Shown: positions 29,946 through 39,041, counted from the first letter of the stretch. The stretch: 64,000 nt of DNA from Bradyrhizobium sp. SZCCT0231 (GCF_018130245.1 NZ_JAFCKP010000019.1:36823-100822), one strand, 5' to 3'. The notes: a model not told the origin generated them from the sequence alone. A program made the numbers and translations.

Positions 29946-30314
29946 GTGGCCCGTATTGCCGGCGTGAACATTCCCACCAACAAGCGCGTGCTGATCGCGC
30001 TCCAGTACATCCATGGCATCGGCGCGAAGATCGCCGGCGAGATCATGGAGAAGGTGAAGATCCCCGAGGACCGTCGCGTCAATCAGCTCAGCGACGCCGA
30101 AGTGCTCCAGATCCGCGAAGTCATCGACCGCGACTATCTCGTCGAGGGCGACCTGCGTCGTGAGGTCGGCATCAACATCAAGCGTCTGATGGACCTCGGC
30201 TGCTATCGCGGCCTGCGTCATCGTCGTGGTCTGCCGGTGCGAGGTCAGCGCACCCACACCAATGCGCGCACGCGCAAGGGCCCGGCCAAGGCCATCGCCG
30301 GCAAGAAGAAGTAA
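29946..30314 (+). CDS. rpsM: 30S ribosomal protein uS13
   Basis: 122 aa head protein that contacts uS19 and P-site tRNA. It starts at GTG, giving (M)[18 protein letters not shown], with AGGAGAGAAGG just upstream; no ATG is better placed. The tail [19 protein letters not shown] is diagnostic. The infA and rpmJ genes that precede rpsM in many bacteria are not here. A GAATAGC-type palindrome begins 3 nt after the stop codon. Confidence 0.97.
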   Translation: MARIAGVNIPTNKRVLIALQYIHGIGAKIAGEIMEKVKIPEDRRVNQLSDAEVLQIREVIDRDYLVEGDLRREVGINIKRLMDLGCYRGLRHRRGLPVRGQRTHTNARTRKGPAKAIAGKKK

Positions 30315-30317
30315 ACT

Positions 30318-30386
30318 CGCGAATCGGGAATGGCGAATGGCGAGTAGGGATTTTCCCTATTCGCCATTCGCTACTCGCTATTCGCT
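30318..30386. repeat. GAATAGC-ladder palindrome, copy 2 (rpsM-rpsK)
   Basis: The left arm has GAATGGCGAATGGCGAGTAG and the right arm CTATTCGCCATTCGCTACTC, meeting at AGGGATTTTCCCT. It fills the first half of the rpsM-rpsK gap, immediately after the rpsM stop. Confidence 0.8.
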
Positions 30387-30445
30387 TCCACAGGTGTAGC
30401 CGCTGGCATTACGGCGGCGTTTGAGATCTTCAGGAAAGGGACTCA

Positions 30446-30835
30446 ATGGGCAAGGAAGCCACCCGCGTTCGTCGTCGTGAGCGCAAGAACATCGCCTCCG
30501 GCGTCGCGCATGTGAACTCGTCGTTCAACAACACGACCATCACCATCACCGACGCACAGGGCAACACGATTGCCTGGTCCTCGGCCGGCACGATGGGCTT
30601 CAAGGGTTCGCGCAAGTCGACCCCGTACGCCGCGCAGGTCGCCGCCGAGGATGTGTCCAAGAAGGCGCAGGAGCACGGCATGCGCACGCTGGAAGTCGAG
30701 GTCGCCGGCCCCGGTTCGGGTCGCGAATCGGCGCTCCGTGCGCTCCAGGCCGCAGGCTTCACCGTCACCTCGATCCGCGATGTGACCACGATCCCGCACA
30801 ACGGTTGCCGTCCGCGCAAGCGTCGTCGCGTTTGA
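30446..30835 (+). CDS. rpsK: 30S ribosomal protein uS11
   Basis: 129 aa, on the 30S platform near the E-site m[22 protein letters not shown] and the C-terminal [18 protein letters not shown] are diagnostic. AGGAAAGG precedes the ATG. Unlike in enterics, rpsD is not found between rpsK and rpoA, so uS4-mediated feedback on this operon is not expected from gene order. Confidence 0.98.
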   Translation: MGKEATRVRRRERKNIASGVAHVNSSFNNTTITITDAQGNTIAWSSAGTMGFKGSRKSTPYAAQVAAEDVSKKAQEHGMRTLEVEVAGPGSGRESALRALQAAGFTVTSIRDVTTIPHNGCRPRKRRRV

Positions 30836-30949
30836 TTTCTACCAGTTGCGGGCGCGTCGGCGCCCGCAGCGACTTTGCAAGAAGCCGCGGGTGCGACCTG
30901 CGGCCTTTCTCCAACGCCAGTATTTGAACTGTCAAATTGACTGGCCTGT

Positions 30950-31981
30950 ATGGGTGAAACAGTGACGATCCAGAAAAATTGGCAAGAACTGATTCGGCCG
31001 AACAAGCTCCAGGTCACGCCCGGCAGCGATCCCTCGCGTTTCGCGACCATCGTCGCCGAGCCGCTCGAGCGTGGTTTCGGCCAAACCCTCGGCAATGCGC
31101 TGCGCCGCATCCTGCTCTCCTCGCTCCAGGGCGCGGCGGTGCAGTCGGTGCACATCGACGGCGTGCTGCACGAGTTCTCCTCGATCGCGGGCGTCCGTGA
31201 GGACGTCACCGACATCGTGCTGAACATCAAGGACATCTCGATCAAGATGCAGGGCGAAGGCCCCAAGCGCATGGTCGTGAAGAAGCAGGGTCCGGGCGTC
31301 GTCACTGCCGGCGACATCCAGACCGTCGGCGATGTGGTCGTGCTCAACCCCGATCTGCAGATCTGCACCCTCGACGAGGGCGCCGAGATCCGCATGGAGT
31401 TCACGGTCTCGACCGGCAAGGGCTACGTGCCCGCCGAGCGCAACCGTCCCGAGGACGCGCCGATCGGCCTGATCCCGGTCGACAGTCTGTACTCGCCGGT
31501 CCGCAAGGTCTCCTACAAGGTCGAGAACACCCGCGAGGGCCAGATCCTCGACTACGACAAGCTGACCATGACGATCGAGACCAACGGCGCGATCACGCCG
31601 GATGACTCGGTGGCCTATGCCGCCCGCATCCTGCAGGATCAGCTCAACGTGTTCGTCAACTTCGAAGAGCCGCGCAAGGAAGTCGCCCAGGAGATCATCC
31701 CGGACCTCGCCTTCAACCCGGCCTTCCTCAAGAAGGTGGACGAGCTCGAGCTGTCGGTGCGTTCGGCCAACTGCCTGAAGAACGACAACATCGTCTACAT
31801 CGGCGACCTCGTGCAGAAGAGCGAAGCCGAAATGCTCCGTACCCCGAACTTCGGCCGCAAGTCGCTGAACGAGATCAAGGAAGTGCTGGCCCAGATGGGT
31901 CTGCACCTCGGCATGGAAGTGCCGGGTTGGCCGCCGGAGAACATCGACGAGCTCGCCAAGCGCTTCGAGGATCACTACTGA
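30950..31981 (+). CDS. rpoA: RNA polymerase alpha subunit
   Basis: 343 aa. The N-terminal domain (about 1-240) dimerises and nucleates the core enzyme: [20 protein letters not shown] is the conserved assembly motif. The C-terminal domain (about 260-330, [16 protein letters not shown] and [17 protein letters not shown]-like [16 protein letters not shown]) binds UP elements and activators. The ATG at 30950 has only a poor ribosome-binding site; a GTG four codons later is possible. The stop is followed 9 nt later by a GAATAGC palindrome. Confidence 0.98.
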   Translation: MGETVTIQKNWQELIRPNKLQVTPGSDPSRFATIVAEPLERGFGQTLGNALRRILLSSLQGAAVQSVHIDGVLHEFSSIAGVREDVTDIVLNIKDISIKMQGEGPKRMVVKKQGPGVVTAGDIQTVGDVVVLNPDLQICTLDEGAEIRMEFTVSTGKGYVPAERNRPEDAPIGLIPVDSLYSPVRKVSYKVENTREGQILDYDKLTMTIETNGAITPDDSVAYAARILQDQLNVFVNFEEPRKEVAQEIIPDLAFNPAFLKKVDELELSVRSANCLKNDNIVYIGDLVQKSEAEMLRTPNFGRKSLNEIKEVLAQMGLHLGMEVPGWPPENIDELAKRFEDHY

Positions 31982-31990
31982 GCGAGTTGG

Positions 31991-32049
31991 GAGTGGCGAA
32001 TAGCGAATAGGAAGATCATCCATTCGCTACTCGCCATTCGCTATTCGCG
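31991..32049. repeat. GAATAGC-ladder palindrome, copy 3 (rpoA-rplQ)
   Basis: GAGTGGCGAATAGCGAATAG on the left, CATTCGCTACTCGCCATTCG then CTATTCGCG on the right, with a 10-base spacer. Again it begins just after a stop codon and ends before the ribosome-binding site of the next gene. Confidence 0.8.
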
Positions 32050-32127
32050 GCCTAGGGCGAACGCAGGAAGCCCACCTGAAGACCAGTCGCTGAACCACCG
32101 CGACACAATCGAAGAAGGACTACACAC

Positions 32128-32544
32128 ATGCGTCACGGCAAGGTTCATCGGAAGCTCAACCGCACGGCCGAGCACCGCCGCGCGATGTTCGCCAACATGG
32201 CGGCCGCGCTGATCAAGCACGAGCAGATCGTCACCACGCTGCCCAAGGCCAAGGAGCTTCGCCCGATCGTCGAGAAGCTCGTCACCCTCGGCAAGAAGGG
32301 CGGCCTGTCGCTGCGCCGTCAGGCCATCTCCGAGCTGCGCGACGTCGACATGGTCAAGAAGCTCTTCGACACGCTCGCGACCCGCTACAAGGACCGCCAG
32401 GGCGGCTACACCCGCATCATCAAGGCCGGCTTCCGCTACGGCGACAACGCCGCGATGGCCGTGATCGAGTTCGTCGATCGCGACGTCGATGCCAAGGGCC
32501 AGGACTCCGGCCCGGTGCAGGAAAAGGAAGCCGAGGCGGCGTAA
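32128..32544 (+). CDS. rplQ: 50S ribosomal protein bL17
   Basis: 138 aa; bacterial-specific protein near the tunnel exit. [20 protein letters not shown] and [20 protein letters not shown] are diagnostic; the tail after about residue 125 is acidic and variable. AAGGA lies upstream of the ATG. Last gene of the alpha operon, followed 20 nt later by an intrinsic terminator. Confidence 0.98.
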   Translation: MRHGKVHRKLNRTAEHRRAMFANMAAALIKHEQIVTTLPKAKELRPIVEKLVTLGKKGGLSLRRQAISELRDVDMVKKLFDTLATRYKDRQGGYTRIIKAGFRYGDNAAMAVIEFVDRDVDAKGQDSGPVQEKEAEAA

Positions 32545-32564
32545 GCTGCTCGGCATGAAGTTTC

Positions 32565-32594
32565 AAAAGCGGCGCCTTCGGCGCCGCTTTTTTG
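32565..32594 (+). terminator. Intrinsic terminator closing the ribosomal superlocus
   Basis: 11-bp perfect stem AAAGCGGCGCC / GGCGCCGCTTT with loop TTC, running into six T in total. Confidence 0.93.
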
Positions 32595-32607
32595 CTGCGT
32601 AGGAACG

Positions 32608-32737
32608 GTAGGGTGGGCAAAGGCGCGCTCTTCGCGCGCCGTGCCCACCATTCAGTCCACAAGCCGCGCCAAGATGGTGGGCACGCTTCCGCCTTCGCTC
32701 TTCGGGCTACGGCGGACAAGTCGCTTTGCCGCCCTAC
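32608..32737. repeat. GTAGGGTGGGCAAAG palindrome, copy 1
   Basis: Begins GTAGGGTGGGCAAAGGCGCG and ends TTTGCCGCCCTAC. Internal inverted segments GTGCCCACCAT and ATGGTGGGCAC lie in the middle, so it folds as two nested hairpins. It has the same termini as the elements at 33910, 51063, 55362 and 63367. Confidence 0.75.
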
Positions 32738-32786
32738 AATCCTCACGCGTCAGTGAGCCCTGATTGCAGCTGAGGGAGCCGCTTCC

Positions 32787-32816
32787 GATATCTCCATCCA
32801 CATCCATGGAGATATC
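32787..32816. promoter_or_regulatory. Inverted repeat over the SDR ribosome-binding site
   Basis: Perfect 11-bp arms GATATCTCCAT (32787-32797) and ATGGAGATATC (32806-32816), spacer 8 bp. The right arm contains the GGAG that serves as ribosome-binding site for the ATG at 32819. It could be a repressor operator or an RNA hairpin hiding the translation start. Confidence 0.6.
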
Positions 32817-32818
32817 GC

Positions 32819-33607
32819 ATGAACATCGACCTTTCCGGAAAGACCGCCCTCGTGACCGGCTCGACCGCCGGCATCGGCCACGCCATCGCCAAGGGCCTCG
32901 CCGGCTCGGGCGCGAGCGTCGTGATCAACGGCCGCGGCCAGGACAAGGTCGATGCGGCGGTACGCAAGCTGGAAGGGACGGGCGCCAAGGTCCGTGGCAT
33001 CGCGGCCGACGTCTCGACCGCCGCAGGCTGCAAGGCACTCGTTGCGGCGCTGCCCGAGATCGACATCCTCATCAACAATGCCGGCATCTTCGAGCCCAAG
33101 GACTTCTTCGATATCCCGGACGAGGACTGGAGCCGCTTCTTCGAGGTCAATGTGATGAGCGGCGTGCGGCTGTCGCGTGCGTACATGAAAGGCATGCTCG
33201 CGCGCAACTGGGGCCGCATCGTCTTCATCTCCTCGGAGTCCGGCCTCAATATTCCCGTCGAGATGATCCACTACGGCATGACCAAGACGGCGCAGCTTTC
33301 TGTCGCGCGCGGCTTGGCGCAGCTCACCCGCGGCACCGGCGTCACCGTCAACTCCGTGCTGCCGGGCCCGACCATGTCGGAGGGCGTCGAGACGTTCGTC
33401 AAGGATCTCGCCAAGCAGAACGGCCAGTCCGTGGACGAGGCCGCGGCGAATTTCGTTAGGCAGCATCGCCCGAGCTCGCTGATCCAGCGTTTTGCGAGCG
33501 TCGACGAGATCGCCAATATGGTTGTTTACGTTGCGTCGAAGGAAGCCTCCGCCACCAACGGTGCGGCGCTGCGTGCGGAAGGTGGCATCGTCAACACGAT
33601 CGCGTAA
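32819..33607 (+). CDS. Short-chain dehydrogenase/reductase
   Basis: 262 aa classical SDR, cytosolic and NAD(P)-dependent. The TGSTAGIG cofactor loop is at residues 14-21, INNAG near 89-93, the catalytic Ser in FISSESG near 142, Tyr and Lys in HYGMTKT near 154-160. The Arg in VINGRGQDK at the end of beta-2 suggests NADPH (inference). Substrate unknown. A DUF1330 gene starts 9 bp after its stop, so the two are likely co-transcribed. An inverted repeat covers its ribosome-binding site. Confidence 0.93.
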   Translation: MNIDLSGKTALVTGSTAGIGHAIAKGLAGSGASVVINGRGQDKVDAAVRKLEGTGAKVRGIAADVSTAAGCKALVAALPEIDILINNAGIFEPKDFFDIPDEDWSRFFEVNVMSGVRLSRAYMKGMLARNWGRIVFISSESGLNIPVEMIHYGMTKTAQLSVARGLAQLTRGTGVTVNSVLPGPTMSEGVETFVKDLAKQNGQSVDEAAANFVRQHRPSSLIQRFASVDEIANMVVYVASKEASATNGAALRAEGGIVNTIA

Positions 33608-33616
33608 GAGCCGCCT

Positions 33617-33913
33617 ATGACCGCTTATGTGATTTCCGAAGTCGAGATGCGCGATCTCGAGGGATTTGAAGCCTATCGCGCGCTCGCCGCGAAGACGATC
33701 GCGCAGTTTGGCGGGCGCTATCTTGTCCGTGGCGGCAAGGCCGAGCTGGCGGAAGGCAACCTTCCGCCGAAGGCCATCGTCATCGTCGAATTCCCGTCGA
33801 TGGCGAGGCTGAAGGAATGGTACGCCTCGCCGGAATATGCCGAGGCGTTGAAGCTGCGGCGGACAGCGCTGGAGCGGCGGCTGATGTTCGTTGAAGGGGT
33901 GCCGGTGCCGTAG
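33617..33913 (+). CDS. DUF1330 family protein
   Basis: 98 aa, a small ferredoxin-like dimeric alpha/beta-barrel fold protein. MTAYVISEVEMRDLEGFEAY, the FGGRYLVRGGKAE turn, and IVIVEFPSMARLKEWYASPE are the family signature. Function of the family is not established. It is the second gene of an apparent two-gene operon with the SDR. Its TAG stop codon is the TAG of the GTAGGG terminus of the following palindrome. Confidence 0.9.
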   Translation: MTAYVISEVEMRDLEGFEAYRALAAKTIAQFGGRYLVRGGKAELAEGNLPPKAIVIVEFPSMARLKEWYASPEYAEALKLRRTALERRLMFVEGVPVP

Positions 33914-34000
33914 GGTGGGCAAAGCGCAAGCGTGCCCACCACCTTGATTGCGCGTGTCGAGGAGATGGTGGGCACGGCGCAAGTGCCTTTGCCAACCCTA
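33910..34000. repeat. GTAGGGTGGGCAAAG palindrome, copy 2
   Basis: Starts GTAGGGTGGGCAAAGCGC and ends TTTGCCAACCCTAC, with GTGCCCACCA and TGGTGGGCAC inside. It fills the space between DUF1330 and the convergent MDR gene and supplies the DUF1330 stop codon. Confidence 0.8.
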
Positions 34001-34012
34001 CGAGGCCTTCGC

Positions 34013-35026
34013 CTACCACCCCTCCAGCACGATCTTGCCGCGCGACTTGCCGCTTTCCAGCAGCGCGTGCGCGCGCTTGAGGTTGGCGGCGTTGATCGTG
34101 CCGAAGGTCTGGTCGAGCGTGGTGCGCAACACGCCCTTGTCGATGAGGTCGGCCACATCATTGAGCAGATGATGCTGCGCGATCATGTCAGGCGTCTGGA
34201 ACGAGGAGCGCGTGAACATCGATTCCCAGTGCACCGAGATCGCCTTGCCCTTGAACGTGCTCATAGCAAATTCCGGGGGATCGTCGATGAGGCCGAACCG
34301 GCCCTGGGGAGCCATGAGATCGGCGATCGCCTTGTAGTGCTGGTCGGTGAAGGTGAGGCTTGCGACCAGCGCGACCGGAGGCAGCTTCAATTTCTCGATC
34401 TGCTCCTTCATCGGCTTGCCGTGGTCGATCACCGCATGCGCGCCGAGATCGAGGCACCATTTCTGCGACTCCGGCCGCGTCGCGGTGGCAAGCACCGTCA
34501 GCCCGGTGAGGCGGCGCGCGAGCTGGATCAGGATCGAGCCGACGCCGCCGGCGCCGCCCGTGATCAGCAGCGTGCGTGGATCGACACTCTTGCCCGGCAC
34601 TGCACCGAGACGGTCGAACAGCAGCTCCCAGGCGGTGATGGAGGTGAGGGGAAGGGCGGCTCCTTGCGCGAACGACAGGCTCTTCGGCTTGTTGCCGACG
34701 ATGCGCTCGTCGACCAGGTGGAATTCGGCGTTGGTGCCCTGGCGCAGGATCGAGCCGGCGTAGAATACCTCGTCGCCCGGCTTGAACAGCGTGACCTCAG
34801 GTCCGACCGCATCGACCACTCCAGCCGCATCATAGCCCAAAATCTTCGTCTCACCCTCGGGCGGGGCGGCGCGCTTGCGCACCTTATAATCGACCGGGTT
34901 GGCCGAGATCGCCTTCACGGCGACGCGGATGTCGCGTCCTCCGGGCTCGGGCTTGGCGGTCTCGAAATCGATCAGTGACTCCGCATCCTCGATCGGGAGC
35001 GATTTCTTGTAGCCGACGGCCTTCAT
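34013..35026 (-). CDS. Zinc-independent MDR family alcohol dehydrogenase / quinone oxidoreductase
   Basis: 337 aa medium-chain dehydrogenase/reductase. GroES-like half with SANPVDYKVRKR and LGYDAAGVVDAVGPEV (about 46-80), then a nucleotide-binding half with ITGGAGGVGSILIQLAR near 155-170. The zinc cysteines of true alcohol dehydrogenases are missing, so it fits the quinone-oxidoreductase-like branch that uses NAD(P)H. It is transcribed divergently from an HxlR-type regulator 135 bp away, a common arrangement in which the regulator controls the reductase in response to electrophiles. Confidence 0.9.
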   Translation of the reverse strand: MKAVGYKKSLPIEDAESLIDFETAKPEPGGRDIRVAVKAISANPVDYKVRKRAAPPEGETKILGYDAAGVVDAVGPEVTLFKPGDEVFYAGSILRQGTNAEFHLVDERIVGNKPKSLSFAQGAALPLTSITAWELLFDRLGAVPGKSVDPRTLLITGGAGGVGSILIQLARRLTGLTVLATATRPESQKWCLDLGAHAVIDHGKPMKEQIEKLKLPPVALVASLTFTDQHYKAIADLMAPQGRFGLIDDPPEFAMSTFKGKAISVHWESMFTRSSFQTPDMIAQHHLLNDVADLIDKGVLRTTLDQTFGTINAANLKRAHALLESGKSRGKIVLEGW

Positions 35027-35161
35027 GGCGTGTCTCCATCAGATGGCGCGATAGCTTGTGATGTGCGCCTGGCCTGCTAACTGTCCCGCTGGCTCCGGTT
35101 TGGCAAGTACTGTAAATTTGGGGGATATAGTCCCTGTTTGGATACTATTGGGAAAACACGC

Positions 35162-35536
35162 ATGAAACGGCGCAATTTTGCCCGTCGTCCGGGCTGCTCG
35201 GTCGAGGCGACGCTGGACCTGATCGACGGCAAGTGGAAGGGCGTGATCCTCTATCACCTGCAGAGCGGCACCCAGCGCTTCGGCGAATTGCGCCGCCGGA
35301 TGCCCGGCATCACCCAGCGCATGCTGACGAAGCAGCTGCGCGCGCTGGAGGAAGACAAGCTCGTCATCCGCAAGGTCTATGCGGAGGTGCCGCCGCGCGT
35401 GGAGTATTGCCTGTCCGAGCTGGGCGAGAGCCTCAAGCCTGTGATCGACATCCTGAAGGCCTGGGGCGAGAGCCATCAGGAGCGGCTGTCCTGCGCGCCG
35501 CCACCCGTGGTCGTGAAGAAGAAGCGCGCGGCGTGA
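35162..35536 (+). CDS. HxlR family transcriptional regulator
   Basis: 124 aa winged-helix regulator. The N-terminal RPGCSVEATLDLIDGKWKG has the conserved Cys12 that senses electrophiles or thiol stress in characterised relatives (YodB, HypR, QorR). RFGELRRRMPGITQRMLTKQ forms the DNA-reading helices and VPPRVEYCLSELG the wing. The ATG at 35162 is preferred; a TTG eight codons upstream is possible. The intergenic region has GTACTGTAAATTT and TTTGGATACTAT segments that could be imperfect operator halves. Likely controls the divergent MDR gene. Confidence 0.9.
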   Translation: MKRRNFARRPGCSVEATLDLIDGKWKGVILYHLQSGTQRFGELRRRMPGITQRMLTKQLRALEEDKLVIRKVYAEVPPRVEYCLSELGESLKPVIDILKAWGESHQERLSCAPPPVVVKKKRAA

Positions 35537-35631
35537 GTTCTGGAGACGCGGGCGCCGCATTCTCACAAGAGCAAGTTGTGGCGCGAGCTGGTAACTCCGA
35601 GGCCTCGTCAAACTCAATCCTGTGGCTATGG

Positions 35632-35664
35632 GTCCCGGGTTCGCGCTGTCGCGCGCCCCGGGAC
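35632..35664. repeat. GTCCCGGG...CCCGGGAC palindrome
   Basis: GTCCCGGG at the left and CCCGGGAC at the right, with GCGCG inverted repeats in the loop region. It is located between the HxlR gene and the 3' end of the convergent porin and may act as a shared transcript end. Confidence 0.6.
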
Positions 35665-35675
35665 GACGAGCGGGC

Positions 35676-37289
35676 CTAGAACGCGAACTGCGTGCGCATC
35701 GCCACCGCATCGAACTTCGAGCCGACATCGGCGGTCGAGATCGGCGAAGCCTGCCGCGACACCGTGCCGTGCAGATAGTCGAGCATGAAGCGCACGTTGC
35801 CGTTGACGTACCAGTTGAGCGCGAGGGTGTAGACCGTCTGCCGGCCGCCGGCGACGCCGCTCGCCGTTGCGAGCTGGTCGTTGAGGTCGATCGTCGAGAA
35901 GCGTCCTGCGATCTCCCACGCGCCCCAGCCGCCGCCGTCGAGCGAGAATGGATGCGCCGGCTTCACGCCGTGATAGGCCGCATTCGCCGCGTTGTAGGTG
36001 CGGCCCTCGCCGGTCAGCACGTAGCCCGCCTGCGCGTAGCCACCCTGGAATTTCAGGCTCGGCGCGCCGACCAGCGGCACACCGGTGTTGGCCGTGCGGT
36101 CGACATTGTACCAGAAATACTCGCCCTGGACGATGAACGGCCCGTAGGTCGCCGCCGCTTCGACGCTGTAGACCTGCGCGCCGGAGGTGTTGGCGATAGC
36201 GCCGGTCGAGATCAGCGCCGTTGGATCGAGCCGCAGTTCGGGGCGATCGCTGAGGGTCACCGTCTGCGTATTGGCGATCAGATTGCGCGGCGGCTGGATC
36301 AACCATTGCGCATCGGCGCCGATATGCACCGAATAGTCCTTGCCGCTGATGGGATTGCCGGCCACGCGCGCCACGGCGCCATATTGCTCGCTGGTGCCGG
36401 CCGGTGCCGCGCTCGAGGCGGAATGGATCGCGCCGGTCGAGGGCCCCGTGACGTAGCCGCCGATCCAGAGCTGGTCGTTGAACCAGCGCGCACCGGCTGC
36501 GGAACGGAAGTCACCGGCGGCGATGTTGGTCGCGATCACGGCGGGCGAGGCGCGCTCCATGAACATGATGTCGTTTGAACTCGTCGCTTCGTCGAGCGTG
36601 TATGGCAGATCCATGATGCCGGCCTCGATCGCCATCTTGCCGCCGAACGGCTTCAGGCCGGTGTAGCTGAGATAGGCGTTCTCGACGCCGGAAACGCCGC
36701 CGCCCGGTAGCGATCCCGGCGCGGCACCGCCGAATCCGTCCGACGAGCCGCCGAAATCGTAGATCAGCGCGAAGTTCCAGTCGTTGAAGAACTTGCCCGC
36801 AACACCGATGCGCGCGCGGCGGACGTTCTGGCCGCTGTCGAGCTTCTGCGGCGCGGTGGCCGCGGTGTTGGGACGATAGTCATAGCCGCCGACATCCCAC
36901 TGCAGGCGGCTGGTGATGGCGACGCAGTTGGCCTGGTCGGCGGTGCAGATCGTCGGCCGGTTGTTCGGCATCGTCACGACGACGCCGGATGCCGGCGCCG
37001 GTCCCTTGAGCGGGACCGCCGCATGGGCGTTGGCCACCGCGGCCTTTGCCTCCGAGCGCGCCTCGGCCTTGGCCTCAGCCTTGGCTTCGGCTTTCGCCTT
37101 TGCCGTCGCCGCCGTGTTCGCCGCGGTCTGGCTCTGGAGCTTGTCGAGCTTCTGCTCGAGCAACTTCAACTGCTGCTTGAGGAGCGCGATCTCCTGCTCG
37201 CTGCTGCTTGCCGATTGGGCCTGAGCCTGCGAGGCCGCCAGCGCACCGGCGAGACCAATCGCGGTGGCTGCAATTCTTGTCCTGCTCAC
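35676..37289 (-). CDS. Outer-membrane porin with N-terminal coiled coil (OprO/OprP-like)
   Basis: 537 aa. Start chosen at GTG 37289, with GGAGG 8 nt upstream; a longer frame would run into the three 15-bp repeats. A signal peptide (SRTRIAATAIGLAGALAASQ, cleavage after AQA) precedes a heptad region SSEQEIALLKQQLKLLEQKL (about residues 29-55), then an Ala/Lys/Glu-rich linker with repeated AKAE. The remaining 400 residues show alternating amphipathic strands ending in the aromatic C-terminal residue FAF, as expected of a beta-barrel. The family includes phosphate-selective porins; selectivity here is unknown. Confidence 0.85.
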   Translation of the reverse strand: MSRTRIAATAIGLAGALAASQAQAQSASSSEQEIALLKQQLKLLEQKLDKLQSQTAANTAATAKAKAEAKAEAKAEARSEAKAAVANAHAAVPLKGPAPASGVVVTMPNNRPTICTADQANCVAITSRLQWDVGGYDYRPNTAATAPQKLDSGQNVRRARIGVAGKFFNDWNFALIYDFGGSSDGFGGAAPGSLPGGGVSGVENAYLSYTGLKPFGGKMAIEAGIMDLPYTLDEATSSNDIMFMERASPAVIATNIAAGDFRSAAGARWFNDQLWIGGYVTGPSTGAIHSASSAAPAGTSEQYGAVARVAGNPISGKDYSVHIGADAQWLIQPPRNLIANTQTVTLSDRPELRLDPTALISTGAIANTSGAQVYSVEAAATYGPFIVQGEYFWYNVDRTANTGVPLVGAPSLKFQGGYAQAGYVLTGEGRTYNAANAAYHGVKPAHPFSLDGGGWGAWEIAGRFSTIDLNDQLATASGVAGGRQTVYTLALNWYVNGNVRFMLDYLHGTVSRQASPISTADVGSKFDAVAMRTQFAF

Positions 37290-37313
37290 GTTACGCCTCC
37301 ATCGTTTGACTGA

Positions 37314-37358
37314 TTTCCCCAAGTCGCGTTTCCCCAAGTCGCATTTCCCCAAGTCGCG
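37314..37358. repeat. Three tandem 15-bp repeats upstream of the porin
   Basis: TTTCCCCAAGTCGCG, TTTCCCCAAGTCGCA and TTTCCCCAAGTCGCG in a row, differing at one position, 25 bp before the porin GTG. The 15-bp period (one and a half turns) and the position suggest a leader or a protein-binding array. Confidence 0.85.
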
Positions 37359-37634
37359 AACGGAGAGCCTAGGTGTGATCGATGACTGCCCCGCGACGCT
37401 GCGCCCGGTTGCGTGGGTTCCCGCTGATGCAAATTCGCCGCAACCGAATCCGCTTCACACCACCATGCAAGAATGACGCGCATCATGCCAATCTGCCGTC
37501 CGGGCAAATTGCCGATTCGCACGGTCCGCTTGCATGCCGGACGCACCGGGGAAGGGGCCGAATATTGCCGGCTGGCGCCCTTCTATTGAGGGGCGAACGC
37601 GCCTATATTCCGGCGTCTTTTCCAAGAGGTAGGA

Positions 37635-39041
37635 ATGTTTCGAGCGACCTGGACTGCCGCCGTCACGGCATTGTGCATAGCCTTTTCGGCCCATTTCAAT
37701 CCGGCCTCAGCGCAGGACCGCCGCGTCCCGTCGTCGCCGGCCGAGCTGCGGCTGTCCTATGCGCCGATCGTGCAGCGGGTGCAGCCGGCGGTCGTCAACG
37801 TCTACGCCGCCAAGGTGGTGCAGAACCGCAATCCGCTGCTGGACGACCCGATCTTCCGCCGCTTCTTCGGCGTGCCGGGCCAGCAGCCCGAGCAGATGCA
37901 GCGTTCGCTCGGCTCCGGAGTCATCGTCGATGCCTCCGGCCTCGTCGTCACCAACGTGCACGTCATCGAAGGCGCGGACCAGGTGAAGGTGTCGCTGTCG
38001 GACAAGCGCGAGTTCGAGGCCGAGATCTTGCTCAAGGATTCCCGGACCGATCTCGCCGTGCTCCGTCTGAAGGACAGCAAGGAGAAATTCCCGACCCTCG
38101 ACTTCACCAATTCCGACGAATTGCTCGTCGGCGACGTCGTGCTCGCTATCGGCAATCCTTTCGGCGTCGGCCAGACCGTGACCCACGGCATCATCTCGGC
38201 GCTCGCGCGTACGCAGGTCGGAATCACCGACTACCAGTTCTTCATCCAGACCGATGCGGCGATCAATCCCGGTAATTCCGGCGGCGCTCTGGTCGACATG
38301 AGCGGCAAGCTCGCCGGCATCAACACGGCGATCTATTCGCGCTCCGGCGGCTCGCAAGGAATCGGCTTTGCGATTCCCGCCAACATGGTGCGCGTCGTCG
38401 TCGCCTCCGCCAAGAGCGGCGGCAAGGCGGTGAAGCGGCCATGGCTCGGGGCAAAATTGCAGGCGGTGACGCCGGAGATCGCGGAAAGCCTCGGCCTGCG
38501 CTCGCCGACCGGTGCGCTGGTCGCAAGCGTGGTGCCGAATGGCCCCGCAGCGAAGGCCGGCCTGAAGTCCTCCGACCTCATCACCGGGATCGACGGCCAG
38601 ACCGTGGATGATCCCAACGCTTTCGACTACCGCTTCGCGACCCGTCCGCTCGGCGGCGCCGCGCAGATCGACGTGCAGCGCGGCAGCAAGCCGGTCAAGC
38701 TCACGATCGCGCTCGAGACCGCGCCCGACACCGGACGCAACGAACTCGTCGTCACCGCACGCTCGCCGTTCCAGGGCGCGAAGGTTTCGACCATCACGCC
38801 GGCGGTCGCTGACGAGCTGCATCTGGATGCCGACGCCGAAGGCGTCGTGATCACCGATATCGGCGGCGATACCGCGGCCGCGAATGTCGGCTTCCAGAAG
38901 GGCGACATCATCCTGGCCGTCAACAACCAGAAGATCAGCAGGACCGGCGACCTCGAGAAGGCCGCAGGCGAGCGGCCGCGGATCTGGCGCATCACGCTGG
39001 TGCGCGGCGGCCAGCAGATCAACGTCACGCTGGGCGGATGA
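37635..39041 (+). CDS. HtrA/DegP-like periplasmic serine protease with two PDZ domains
   Basis: 468 aa. Signal peptide (cleavage after ASA near residue 26), trypsin-like domain with the triad His109 (TNVHVIEG), Asp139 (SRTDLAVL) and Ser215 (NPGNSGGALV), then two PDZ domains at about 280-365 and 385-465. It degrades or refolds misfolded envelope proteins. GAGGTAGGA lies upstream of the ATG. Its stop overlaps the rarA start by 4 bp, so the two are translationally coupled, a link between envelope quality control and replication repair that looks positional rather than functional. Confidence 0.94.
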   Translation: MFRATWTAAVTALCIAFSAHFNPASAQDRRVPSSPAELRLSYAPIVQRVQPAVVNVYAAKVVQNRNPLLDDPIFRRFFGVPGQQPEQMQRSLGSGVIVDASGLVVTNVHVIEGADQVKVSLSDKREFEAEILLKDSRTDLAVLRLKDSKEKFPTLDFTNSDELLVGDVVLAIGNPFGVGQTVTHGIISALARTQVGITDYQFFIQTDAAINPGNSGGALVDMSGKLAGINTAIYSRSGGSQGIGFAIPANMVRVVVASAKSGGKAVKRPWLGAKLQAVTPEIAESLGLRSPTGALVASVVPNGPAAKAGLKSSDLITGIDGQTVDDPNAFDYRFATRPLGGAAQIDVQRGSKPVKLTIALETAPDTGRNELVVTARSPFQGAKVSTITPAVADELHLDADAEGVVITDIGGDTAAANVGFQKGDIILAVNNQKISRTGDLEKAAGERPRIWRITLVRGGQQINVTLGG

